Shown here: piece by piece, positions 48,348-59,600 of the stretch
How positions within the stretch are numbered: position 1 is the first letter of the stretch
Layout of the letters: every line of letters starts with the position of its first letter
NCBI GenBank assembly: GCA_025991245.1
Contig: BQMJ01000005.1
Coordinates: 1-64,000, forward strand
Source of the DNA: Galdieria partita
Lineage: Eukaryota > Rhodophyta > Bangiophyceae > Galdieriales > Galdieriaceae
DNA length: 64,000 nucleotides
Reading direction: 5' to 3'
Translations under genes and position numbers: made by a program
Notes under the pieces: model-generated
Seen by the model: only the letters and a program-made list of their open reading frames with translations
Databases searched by the model: none
What the model was told of the DNA's origin: nothing

Positions 48348-49802
48348 TTAATTCCTCATTCCATATTGAGAACTAGAAACAAGAACGTTTTTGCCAACCT
48401 TGGATATAAAATGAGACAATGTATACTAAGAAATGAATACTTACTGCTTCTTGAACGGACTGAAAACCATCCCTTTGCAACAATTCGGATAGCCCAGTTT
48501 TGATTTTCCGAATAATACCTGGACCTTCATACGCTTCGAATAGCATTATTACGCATTTTGAATAGATATAGCAAAAGGAAGCATCTCTTACCCAATGCCG
48601 TATAAAGTTCGATAAGCGAGGCACCCGCTCTTATCTTGTCATATGCATCTTCGGCGGAGGATACACCTCCTACGCCAATAATGACCAGTCTAACGCAAAA
48701 TTTTCACCTTCATAAAAAAAACTATTGAAATAGTTACCTTCCATCTGTCATCCGATAAACTTTCTGAATAATAGAAGTGGAAATGTCCTTTAGCGGAGGA
48801 CCACTCAATCCACCCTTCTCTGCTGCCAGTTTTGCTTCTACTAAGTCATGAGGTCTTTGAACGGTTGTATTCGAAATAACCATTCCATCTACCGAAAGTT
48901 TCAGACAGATATCCACAATATCCTAAAATACAAAGTAACACATCATCGTAAAACTCGGTTGGGAAACATACTTGCAATTCCTCATCGGTCAAGTCAGGTG
49001 ATATCTTTACCAATATAGGCGGCCTTGCTTTTGGTGAACGTTCTTTCAAGGAAGCATCTCGAACGGCTATGACGTGTTCTAACAGATCAGCGAGTTGATT
49101 CTTTTGCTGGAGGTTCCGAAGGTTAGGAGTATTCGGAGAGGAAATATTGATCACCAAGTAATCGGCAATATCTGCAAATGTTACCACTCCTTTTTCATAA
49201 TCCAACTTGGAGTCTTCAGTATCTTTGTTCTTCCCTAAATTGACACCAACAACGCCTGGTTGCGCGCTATGAATATGTGCTAGACGTCTTCGCAGCCTTT
49301 CGGAAACTAAACTACTTCCAACAGAATTAAAACCACACCGATTGATGACAGCTCGATCTTTTTCTAGTCGAAATATACGAGGTTTAGGATTACCTTCTTG
49401 TGGTTCAGGTGTTACCGAACCAACTTCCACGAAACCAAAACCAGCTGATAACATGGCATCGACACATTCTCCGTGTTTATCGAAGCCTGCTGCTAGACCA
49501 ATGGGATTTTCAAATTGTCTTCCCCATACTTCACAAGCAAGACCGGACTACGAAACTTTAAGTCTTTAATTCCATAAATGTATAAAGATAAAGAAACAAA
49601 CCCAATCTTTTCCTTTATCTTTTGGTACTAGACCATGTTTTGCGGCAAAAACTGCAAAATCATGAGCTGATTCAGGGTCCAAGAGCTGGAGTGCCGGCTT
49701 TAGAACAGGCTCATAAAACTTATCTGCAATAGTATAAACAATCAAACCACTTGAAGTGATTACGAAAGTTCTTATGAGTCTTAGCTTTAGCCTCAATGCC
49801 AT
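48348..49802 (-). CDS. DHODH: Dihydroorotate dehydrogenase, class 2 (mitochondrial)
   Basis: Oxidises dihydroorotate to orotate with FMN and passes electrons to quinone, the fourth step of pyrimidine synthesis, in class 2 enzymes at the mitochondrial inner membrane. Six exons: 49802-49602, 49547-48972, 48922-48738, 48689-48592, 48533-48445, 48398-48348. Introns are 46-58 bp with GT-AG ends. The total is about 399 aa, as expected for the class. The N-terminus is basic and then hydrophobic ([14 protein letters not shown]), fitting targeting and membrane anchoring. Family landmarks in order: [56 protein letters not shown] (substrate/FMN loop with the catalytic Ser region), [36 protein letters not shown], and GPGIIRKI after the fourth intron. 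The last short exon ([10 protein letters not shown]) replaces the more usual VGADH-type end. Upstream, a possible plus-strand gene starts 74 bp away. Confidence 0.96.
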
Positions 49803-49875
49803 TATTTTAGAGGTATCTTTACGGAGTCGTCAACGAGAATAAAAGACGCTATTGCCACAATCGCTCCAACAACAA

Positions 49876-50413
49876 ATGCCGTTTCTCAAGTTCGTCGAAT
49901 TTTGGCGGCGAGTGTCTTCGGTATGTTCCAGTTTGAAAACCTTTAAAGAGGAAAGATAGAACATCTAGTTGAGGATAATAGGCTTATTGTGTATTCAATC
50001 GTGAAATGGTAGAGGCAACTTCCTGAATATTTTAACAAATTCTCTCTGTGAAAGGCGTTTTTGAGTTTGAATGTCAACAATTTTGAAAGTGGGAAACACA
50101 AGAGACAACTGAATAACGTTATGTTTAAATGAAAGAGGTCATTGATTGGTTGCAAGTGCTCTTGATGATTTGAAATCATGTTATTCCACAGGCTTTATTC
50201 TTCCAGTATTGACAGCCTGAGGAACGTGCGTTGAAATTGGTTATTCTAATAAAACCATTATTTGAATTGAGCAATTGGAGCTTCCAAGAAGTAACACTGG
50301 ATGAATATGTCAAAGTTGCTACAGTTTTATTATACAGTCTTTATCCATCTTTGGAATACGTTAATATATCAGTGGCTTGGTACATCCCAAATTTCGCATT
50401 GAGATGCTGTTAA
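49876..50413 (+). CDS. Possible small two-exon protein
   Basis: Tentative model: exon 1 from the ATG at 49876 (MPFLKFVEFWRRVSS) to a GTATGT donor at 49921, then an exon from about 50216 (PEERALKLVILIKPLF...) to a stop at 50413, about 80 aa. The connecting intron would be 295 bp, much longer than others here, so an unseen exon may lie between. It is divergent from DHODH, with which it would share a 73-bp promoter region. No family is recognised. Confidence 0.3.
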
Positions 50414-50517
50414 TAGCACTCTTGGTAAGTTCGACAACTTATTTCTAGTTTCCTGCCATCGTTCAATCAAATTCCTCTTCTAACGTTGAGTACAAGTTTG
50501 GAACTCGGTCTTTATAT

Positions 50518-50703
50518 TTATTGTGTTTTCTTAGGATCAAATTTGTTCTCCAATGTTGTTTTGTCATTTTCATGTCGAAGAATTGCTCTGCAACTCATGA
50601 ATGCAGAAGGAATTTCCATGTAACAAAATGCAAGAATCATATCTACAAATGAATTGCAACTTCTTGAAATAAACTCAGAGTGGGCGAAAAGTTTGGCTTC
50701 CAT
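50518..50703 (-). CDS. Possible small protein, 61 aa
   Basis: ATG frame with four Cys spread over the first two thirds and a charged C-terminus (NKFDPKKTQ). It has no recognisable family. The chance of a random frame of this length in AT-rich DNA is high, so it is recorded only as possible. Confidence 0.22.
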   Translation of the reverse strand: MEAKLFAHSEFISRSCNSFVDMILAFCYMEIPSAFMSCRAILRHENDKTTLENKFDPKKTQ

Positions 50704-51005
50704 ATATATTTTTCAGGTAGAATAAGTAATGGCGTTCCCAGGTCACCGAATACAGAATATTCTATCAAGGTAGGAAAAACTTTTAGGCCATACAAGTCTC
50801 CCATATTCTCTTTAATATACATATGAAATGTTCTGGTATTTGAGTAATAATGTTATTTTTCCAAAAACTCTCTGAAAGAATCTGAGTTTTAAATGAAATA
50901 ATAACAAATCCAAACATCTTTATTCATATAAATGAAATAAATCCAGTCAAACCTCCGTGCTTCTTTGGCACGTTTAACCAACTAGAACTGATACGATAAA
51001 TAACA

Positions 51006-51860
51006 TTATCCATAGTATTGTGCTTGTTGTGCTTCTTCAACTTGCTGAACTTGTTGAGCTTCTTGCTCGACTTGTTGGGCTTCCTGCTGAGCTGCTTGTT
51101 GCGCTTGTTGTGCCTGTTGTGCCTGTTCTTGTTGAACCTGTTGAACAACACATGCTTGTGTGTATTGCACACACTTTAATTTAGGAATCTGACAACACTG
51201 CTCCAGTTTCACCAGTTTGTATTCTTGGCATGGATAGTATATCTAGTTGTTGTTAACGATATGAGTAACAGAGAATATAGAATTGCAAACCTGAGTTTGA
51301 CATGGATAGCTCACAGATTGCTGATAAGAAAGTTGACAATACTATATAAATAACCCATTTAAAATATTATTTCTACAAAGACAAGGATATTCACACACCT
51401 GTTGACATACTTGTTCCTGTTGATAATTCTGCTGTTCATATTCTTGTTCGCAGCAAACTTGCTTGTATTTCGTCACGTATTTGTAACACGTAGTTGGTAA
51501 TGCTGTCACACATTGAGACAGATAAGGCGCCTAGTCCATTAAGAACCTTTTGAGTTTTAAATATAAACTAGCTTTTCTAACCTGCGTTTGAGTATAAATA
51601 CAACTTTGTACTTGAGTTTGTGTGGCGGTAACACAAATCTATAAAATGCAAAGAGTTAGTTTATCAGAACAAATAACTAGAGTTATTTGGAATTTCACCT
51701 TTTGACACTGTTGCGTCTGAGTTGGCGAAACTGTGTATCCTCTTTCAGCAATAGTTATTTTCTCATCTGTAGCTGCATAAACGGCACAAATTATACTCAA
51801 CAGTAAGACAAGACTAGCTGCCAAAGAAGATTGCAGAACTCGAAGATTACTTTGCTGCAT
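51006..51860 (-). CDS. Secreted Cys- and Gln-rich protein
   Basis: Five exons on the minus strand: 51860-51699, 51638-51582, 51530-51399, 51341-51291 and 51242-51006, with GT-AG introns of about 48-60 bp, all keeping frame. This gives about 212 aa. The N-terminus contains a strong signal peptide (SSLAASLVLLLSIICAVYAA). The mature part has repeated short modules with Cys, Tyr and Gln (QTQQCQK, CIYTQTQ, CVTALPTTCYKYVTKY, CQLSYQQ, YPCQTQ, YYPCQEYK). The last exon encodes a long Gln/Ala/Glu tract (QQAQQAQQAQQAAQQEAQQ). It is probably an extracellular or wall protein cross-linked by disulfides, but the family is not recognised. Exon borders fall at module borders, suggesting growth by small exon duplication. 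Confidence 0.72.
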
Positions 51861-54089
51861 GTGTAGTTGTCACAATAAGTTTTCTTGACAAATCCACCTG
51901 AAATTGTATTCCTTTTATAGAATAGATATGTCGCTTTCTTCGAATCGACATGAGAAGTTACTGAATCGTCAGTTCTTTGAATGGAATCATTCAAATCTGA
52001 ATTTCTAGAATTCATCTTAGAGATAACGATTCATTGAGATTGAGAGAAATTCTCTTTGGCTTTGGTGGGTCGAAATTTGGAGTTGCGATGTTTGTCCAAA
52101 GTTTTAAGTATTCAACATTCGTTTTCATTGACTGGTTGTTTCCTGTTAGTTTGAAAGGAAAGGAACGAATTTGAATCTTTGTGGTAACAGGTACGTTTGG
52201 ATAGACTACAATCAACTTGAGAGCGCATCTAAACTTTTACAAAGGATCGACTTGTTTTTCTCTTTCAGCCACTGAGAACGATATAAGAGAAAATTAAGGT
52301 GGAAAATAGATGAGAGCCAGCGCAAGATGAACCCTGAAACAGCTCAGAGTAAACTCTGTTTCTCCAGTTCTTTACTGGAATTTCCCTCCTTTTCCATTTT
52401 GAAAAAAAAATATTTTATTCAATACTGTTTAGTAGCAAATGGACCAAAGATAGCCTTCGGAGTTTGGCATGGCCTGGTCCCTATGTGTTTCTATAGCTGG
52501 TGCGGAATCGTCGCTCTTTGAAAAATCTAACAATTTTGGAACTTTAGTATACCCTGAAGGGAAGATAACTACTAAGAATAAACTTGAATAAGCAAGCTTG
52601 AATTGAAGCAGCTGCGAACTTCTAGGCGATATATCAGTACTTACAAAGGAATTGTATGATTGACCTTCTCACGGATGTAACTATTGAAAATTGTTAGCAA
52701 TGGTAGAGTCGAATTATACTTAGCTTTTCATTGGTTGATATCTACTAGTATTTTTGCATAAAAACTAAAGTAGAAGAATATTAAAGGGATAACTTGCCAA
52801 CTGGACAATGGTATGATACGAGAGAAGCCACCTAAAATAAATTTATTTAAATTGGCTTGGATAACAGTCTTTCATCCTTTGCTCGAAGTTGCTTATGATG
52901 CCTTAAATTGATATTATGTGTGAAGTTAACGTAGTGGTCTGACTCACTAAATCTGGACTGAGAAGTTGGTTCAGTCTATGCTTCATCTCATTTCTTGACT
53001 GTTGATGAAAGTCGTTATCACCTTAAAAGGGATCGGAAATAGCTCTGGATTTCTCGTAACCTGTTCCTCTCTTATCCCTAATTACGTCTCGCTCGAAATG
53101 GTTTGCTCCTCCTTCTATGGAATATAAAATGGAATGAACTTCTCACAGCATTGCAAGAATTTGTTACTAACTGCTTTCAAGTACAAGAGAAGCAAAATGT
53201 TGAAACTATAGTATCTTAAGGACATTTCTCCAACCCATTTCTATAGAAAATTATTACTTCTGTTCTATCTTCGAAGTGTTTGATTGTTGCAATATTGAAA
53301 TGTCGACTCATTTCAACCGTGTCTGACTACTGAGACCAAATATCCTTTCCATTATTGATAAATTAGAGTTACATTAGTCTGAGTCTACAGTGTCATCCGA
53401 AGTTGGAAAGAAATAGAAGTTTATGAATTCAGGTCGCTTGTAGTTTTCGTCATTCAAAGTACTGCAAGCATACGGAAACATATTGACAGATCGTTCTATA
53501 AAACAGTATTTCGCAGACCTTTTTATGTACGAAAGATTGGCAGAGCAACAAAATTGGACAAGAAAGAAATGATAGCGCTGCAAAAATATCGAACTCAGAA
53601 CTGTAGATGAATACTGTAGCTCATTGATAATTTCTAAGTTATGAAAGAAAATTGGTTATATTGAGATTTCGTTTGTGCGAAATATCTATTCAAACACTCT
53701 TAAAAAAGATACCATAGAGTCATCTACGAAAGTATACAGCATAGAGGATTTTGTATTTTTCTAAAAATAACAATAATTAGTCATGCATCAGTTATCAGAA
53801 ATCCAATGTACTCGAAATATCTGTGATTGAGAGTATTACAGTATGAACAAAGAGAAGATATTCAGTGAAGTTCGCGAATTGATGCAAGCTGCTTCATGTT
53901 TTCTCATTATTTTCAAGTTGAATCTAACCACCTCAAGGAACATGCAAAGAAAGAACTGCGAATTCAACGAATTCCACTATTTCTTGTCGAAATTTCCACG
54001 AGTGCAGTTTCAAATGGGCTTGTTTGAATTTTACCGTGACATTGTGAGGCGCTAAGGGGAAGCTCATTTTGAACACGTAGTTCCTTTGT
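51861..54089. other. Spacer with short unsupported frames
   Basis: Frames at 51797-52215 (-), 52327-52521 (+), 53374-53583 (-) and 53843-54055 (+) are 60-74 codons long and unrecognised. The last has an ATG and ends 34 bp before the kinase ATG, so it could be an upstream ORF of the kinase mRNA or chance. The 52.6-53.3 kb part shows nothing. Confidence 0.4.
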
Positions 54090-55691
54090 ATGCAAAGTTG
54101 TCCTAGCCTGACAAAAGAAGAAACGTTAGAAACAAGGCTGGATAAAGTAGATGACATCGAACCTCCTGATTATGAAGTTTCCTCCGTTAGAAGAAAGAAA
54201 TTCCAAAGTTACTTGGAACAAAGTATTTGCTTGAGTAACAGCGAAGAACCTTCTAAAGTATGCCAGTCAGAACTTGATTTTGAAGAAAAAAACACTTTCT
54301 CCATACTTAGTTCCCTTTTCCACCAACTGTCTTTCTCCGGAAAGGCTTCAGACTTCCAAGCAACCTCCGATAATGCCACTTCTAGCGTTGAACAACTGAG
54401 AGAAAACTTTGCAGTCAGAATTTCTACATTGGAAAAAATGGCAGCTTTTCTTTATGGTTTTGATGTAAGTTGGAAGTACCGGATTATTTGGAAGAAAAGA
54501 GCAAAGCTGTTACTTGGAGAAGATGTAGAAAATCTATTATTGGAATCTCTAAGCGGGTATAAATCAGTTGTTCGCGAGATCCCTTTTTGCAATATTTGTT
54601 ATTTTGAGCACAAGCAAAACTACGTTTCATTCGTATTGAAAGGTGGAGAAAAGATATCGTTGCAATTTATGAAAACGGAAGACTCTTCATACTGCTATCA
54701 TTCCCTGGGTTCGTTGCTTTCTAAGAAATCTGCTTCAGAAGATTTTAAGAAAGATCATGTGAATAATTTTTCAGAATGGTTGGATGGCAGCTGGAAAAAC
54801 AAACCATTGCTTCAAAAACGAGTTCTCAATCATGATATTATTCTACTGCAGAAGATTGGACAAGGTACATTTGGAAAAGTGAAGTTATCCTTTTCTATCC
54901 GTCGTAGAAAATTTGTTGCGGTAAAGAAAATATACAAGCAGAAGCTTCTAAGCTCCTATCAAACAAAGACTGGTGTGAAAAAGCTGTTGACGGAATGCAA
55001 AGTTATGATGAAACTCCGCCATCCTAATATTTTGAGACTGTACGAATTGTATGATGATCCAAAACTAAATTGTTTTTATTTAGTGATGGAATATGCTTGT
55101 CGAGGGCCTATAATGCGCTTGCGGGACAACGGAAATGTTATGCCTTTGAAGGAAGATGTGTTGAGAAGAATAATGTTTCAAGTTGTTCAGGCCTTGTGTT
55201 ATATACATAGCCAAGGGATAACTCATAATGATTTGAAGCCTGATAATATCTTAATTTGCAACAATTTTGCTGTAAAAATCGGTGACTTTGGTGAGAGTAA
55301 CTATTTTTCAGAATCGGAGTACGACAATGATTGGCCTACAAGGTTACAAGGGACACCGGCAATGTGTGCTCCAGAGCTATGTTTGACTTCAGACGAATGT
55401 CCCTCTACCAATTTTCGATATCGTTTCGCGCCCGATGTTTGGTCATTGGGAGCTACGACTTTCTTTCTTGCTACTGGACGTATTCCATTTGAGGGACAAA
55501 ACTTGTTTGAAATGTACGAATTCATCTGTGTAAAGCCTCTGATATTCCCACAGAGTCCCAGATTGTCAAGTAGCCTGCAAAGCTTTATTCGACGTGCAAT
55601 GACAAAAGATCCTCCTGCAAGACCCACTATATTTGAACTCCAGGAGCATCCTTGGTTACAAACTTCCGCTTCTCATGACAAGATAAGATAA
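54090..55691 (+). CDS. CaMKK-like serine/threonine protein kinase
   Basis: Single exon, 533 aa, ATG at 54090. The N-terminal 245 residues are unrecognised. The kinase domain spans about 250-525: glycine loop IGQGTFGKV (257-264), VAVKK with Lys279, helix-C Glu302 (TECKVM), YLVMEYACRGPIM (hinge), THNDLKPDN with Asp381, DFGESNYF (399-406), GTPAMCAPE, DVWSLG and RPTIFELQEHPW. The CRGPIM insert and the DFG-SNYF...GTPAMCAPE activation loop resemble Ca2+/calmodulin-dependent kinase kinases and yeast/plant SNF1-activating kinases. The Arg of HRD is Asn here (H379-N-D381). Catalytic Lys and Asp are kept, so activity is expected. Likely targets would be an AMPK/SNF1-type kinase, by inference. It ends 57 bp from the convergent CUE gene. 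Confidence 0.92.
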   Translation: MQSCPSLTKEETLETRLDKVDDIEPPDYEVSSVRRKKFQSYLEQSICLSNSEEPSKVCQSELDFEEKNTFSILSSLFHQLSFSGKASDFQATSDNATSSVEQLRENFAVRISTLEKMAAFLYGFDVSWKYRIIWKKRAKLLLGEDVENLLLESLSGYKSVVREIPFCNICYFEHKQNYVSFVLKGGEKISLQFMKTEDSSYCYHSLGSLLSKKSASEDFKKDHVNNFSEWLDGSWKNKPLLQKRVLNHDIILLQKIGQGTFGKVKLSFSIRRRKFVAVKKIYKQKLLSSYQTKTGVKKLLTECKVMMKLRHPNILRLYELYDDPKLNCFYLVMEYACRGPIMRLRDNGNVMPLKEDVLRRIMFQVVQALCYIHSQGITHNDLKPDNILICNNFAVKIGDFGESNYFSESEYDNDWPTRLQGTPAMCAPELCLTSDECPSTNFRYRFAPDVWSLGATTFFLATGRIPFEGQNLFEMYEFICVKPLIFPQSPRLSSSLQSFIRRAMTKDPPARPTIFELQEHPWLQTSASHDKIR

Positions 55692-55748
55692 ATAGATTCC
55701 AACTATATTATGAAACAACAATGAAAGAATAACCATGAACAAAACAAC

Positions 55749-56546
55749 TCATTTATCCTTCTTTCCATCACCGCCAGATTCCACGTTTGGACGTTTGCTA
55801 TTGGCTAGGATAAAATAGCCTTAGATGTCTATTTAAAACGTTACGACACAAAACCAACCTTGTCGATACGTCGGAGACGTGTTCTCTCCTTGAGTCCAGT
55901 GCCTTCTGAGCAACGTCGAACCTTGAAACTCTTCAGAATTGCTTCGTCTCGAAACCGCTACTTCATCTGTATTAGGAACTGCACTATAACCATCCGACCT
56001 CATAGGTTGCACTCCTGCTGTATTGCTTGTTGTTGAGCCATCTCCTAGATACGACTCATAAAGTTCCCAGAACTTTGCCTTTGCAGCTGTTTCAAAGGGT
56101 CTTCAATCCTTAATAGTTTGCAAGAGGGAGCTCTTACCTCTTCCATACAACTTTAACTTGTCAATTAGTGGAGGCTGCGTTGCATCTGAGTCAACACTAG
56201 TTTGAGACCAAGTTTGCCTTTGGGTGGCATTTTCCCTTTCGAAAGTACTTTGTAAGGCACGAGCCAGACGCTCGTCTTCCTCTACTTGAGCGATTCGGGC
56301 CGCAACTTCCGAAGCATCTTCGGCTGTTATCTTTGGTGACGAGGCTGACGTCTTCTCAGAAAGAATATAGTCGACCGTCCGTTGAACCGAAAAGCTGTTA
56401 GCTTCTAAGGCGTTTGACAACTCAGAACGTGACAAGTTTGGAAATATAGCGGTTAAGTTGGCTATTGCTTCCTTGTGTTGCTCATTTTGTCTACTTTGCG
56501 CCTCTCCAACACCTGATGGCTGCCTATTACTACCCAGTTCTGTCAT
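55749..56546 (-). CDS. CUE-domain protein
   Basis: Three exons: 56546-56138, 56086-55859 and 55804-55749, introns 51 and 54 bp, about 230 aa. Residues about 27-63 (AIANLTAIFPNLSRSELSNA and onward to VDYIL) fit a CUE ubiquitin-binding domain, with the FP and the final hydrophobic helix. An Ala/Arg/Glu helix follows (VAARIAQVEEDERLARALQ). The C-terminus is polar and Ser-rich and ends with basic residues. The role is probably ubiquitin-linked sorting or degradation, by family. It starts 77 bp after the stop of clathrin heavy chain, on the same strand. Reading through the first intron gives a premature stop after 147 aa. Confidence 0.85.
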
Positions 56547-56623
56547 TGAAAGGCTAACGAATCTTGGACAAATCCATTTTTATTAAGGCTTGCCTGTCTC
56601 AAAAAGAATAGAAACAATCCAAA

Positions 56624-59600
56624 CTACGAGGAACGGGAAGGCTGAAAGTTCACTTGACTATTCCAAGTCCCAGGTGCCGGAGGTAAACTAAGTAGACCAC
56701 TCTGGGAATATGCAGAAGGAGGACCATTTCCAAAGGGTCCATATCCCAACATGGGAGTTTGTTGCGTTGGCTGCAAACCGTGAATGACTATAGAAGGATC
56801 CTCATTTACTTCTGCTTCTTGCGCTTGCTGCTTTTCCTTCTTACGCTGGAGCTGTGCGGCTCTTTCACTTTCAAGCCTACTCAGTCTCGAAGTAAGATCA
56901 TGTAATTTTTGAATCATATAAGGCATAGTAAAGTCTGTAGCTTGATGTTGCCAACTCAACTCAAGCGCTACATCGGCACGAATAATTTCGTAACAAGAAT
57001 ATAGACAGAATGAAAAGCACTCTGGTCGATTGTTGTGTAAAAAGAAACGTGCCAAGTTCTCTGCCATTTCTGAATTTCCACTGTCTGCTGCAGTTGCAAC
57101 AGCATCACGAAAGAGACTATCCTTTTTGCACAATTCCAAGGCCTTTTCATGTCTGCCAGTTCGACAATACAAATCAACTGAAACACGCCTCATTTCTACC
57201 AATTCGTGCTGTTCTAACAACCTTGCAAGTTCTGACTGGTCGAAATTATCATATTTCTGGATGGACTGTCTAAGACTAGATATATCCTCCTCATCCACAA
57301 ATATGTCATGAAGTGCTTCGTTGACTGTGACGATATTGTTCTCTTGAACTTTCATTAAGAAAGGTTTCACTAGTGGCAAATAGCCCAATGGACCCATTTC
57401 TTGTTCACCTGCACGACGCACAATATATACGACACGACCAGCATCAATTCTACTGGAGATCAACGAAAGCAGCTCGTTCAATAAATTGGGGTGTTCATCC
57501 AAATAAAATTCTACTGAACGATACAATATCTCAGTGTTTGTCACTTTAGACATGACTTCGGTGAAACCTGAATGTGACCAACAGAAGGGCGAGTGGTTCA
57601 TCATAATATTCGCAGCATTATCCAACTCGTCATAACGAATGTATAAGAAGCAAAGTTCTGGCCACTGAGAGGAAGCTTCTGTTGCTCGAATCAAACGGGG
57701 AATACTACAACGCTGCCACCACATCTTAAGATGGTCCATGAGAGACTCCTCACGATATTTAGAGTAAAGTATTCCAAGTTCTGTAAAAATGCCAGAATGA
57801 GCTCGTTCTAACGAAACTCCTGCTTCCAAAAGTTCAATTGCTGCTTCGAAATAACCAAGATTTTGATAAAACTGCAGTATCTCGTCCAATTCTTCCGGTT
57901 CAACGATAATATGAAGACCACAAGCTTGTGCATGATGAAGTTCTTCAGCTTCTAGACACGCGTAACAAACAAGTTTCCATGTCTTCAGACGGTCTGCTTT
58001 CTTGGCCGCCTCTACAGCTCCAGCATAGTCTCCAAGACATACAAGCACTGGAGCCAATTTGGCAAAATTACCAATTTTACTAAATAAGATTTTAGCTGCA
58101 TTAAATCGTTGCTCATCGAAACAACGGTCACCAACTTCCTCTAAATTGGCAGAATTGGCACCAGCGACGAATTCTTCCATTTCATTCAAACGATCACAAA
58201 CACAGAATGCATAAACTAGTTCAGTATCTACGAATACAAGATCTTTCACTTTAGTTCTTGCCATGTGGAGGAATTTGATAACTGCTTCAAATGATGGTTG
58301 ATCTCCATCTGTTGCTCTAGCTGCTTCTACTACTTTTTGGTAAGGAGCTGGATCTTTTGCTCTCAACAAAGCATCCACACCACCCACAACATCTCCGCGT
58401 TCCAATCTTGCCACTCCAAGTTTACTCCAAACCATGGGTGAATTGACTTTTTCTGCAAATTCTGTTGCACGATTCAGATCTCCAATTTGTTCCAATAAGA
58501 CATCCACTGCAGCTTCTGGCTGTTTCAATTTGCAATAAATTTCAAAGGCTTCTTCATACAATCCTGCATCAATAGCAACGGGGGCAATATCCATGCCATC
58601 GAAATTATCCAATTTTCGAATGTAGTCCATTACTCTCGAAGTATCGGATTTAATAGCAGTAAGAATCAACAAATTCTGCAAGTTTCGGTTGTTTGCAAAG
58701 GAACCACTTCCACGAAGAACAAGCTTCTCCAGTAGCTCAATCAACTCGTGAGGTAAATCTGCCGTCATAAAAGCTTTCACAGCGACCGAAATTCTCTCTG
58801 GATTCTTTTGTTCTGGTAGAGCAGTATTCACAGCTTGGTCGATAAATTGGCGTCTATTTTCATTGTCTGGTGAAAGAACTCGAGCCCAAAGATCAGAATC
58901 CTCTCTTTCAACAACATATCTAGCCTGTTCTTTAAACAACCCATTACGGTTAGTAACACTCAATAGCTCATCATCGCATTGCCCTTTACGATAAGCAATG
59001 TATGCAAAATATGGATCCCTCTTTTCGCAATAAGGACCAACAACTAATGGATCATAATAAGGGTTGGTGTCTAAAAAGTGTTCAGGATTAATGTTACAGT
59101 CCACATACACTTTTGCTAAAGCAGAATGAACAGAGGATTCGGTAGAACCATCTGCAACCTTTGCCTCTAGAAATTGTAACAAAATCTTCAGGCGTCCTCT
59201 ACGCTCAACCTCATCTACAAGTTCATCAACTGGGACTAAATTCTTCACCGATTGCAACAAGTCCTTGATAAAATATTCTTCAACATCCAGATCGATGAGA
59301 GCTCCTATCACTTGAGGAGTCTTTGCTGGATTTACTCGTTGAACATAACCTTCAATAAATTTGAGTTGATTGTTCTTCACCATGTATCTAATAAGCTCAG
59401 GAATATATCCAAAACGATCACAAACATTGATAAGAGGTCTGGGATCCTTCGGCCTTGTATCCATCAAAAAGTCTTTGACCTTTTCTGGATCATAAAAGTT
59501 ACTTTCTCTTGTAACTCTCTCAGCTTCATGGAATTGACCCAACTTGATTGCAGTTTCTATATACTTGAAATGCACGTCGGGGTCTTCTGAGTAGTTTACG

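Noticed and set aside
53843-54055. 70-codon ATG frame before the kinase
   Set aside because: No domain; too short to separate from chance. It could be an upstream ORF.
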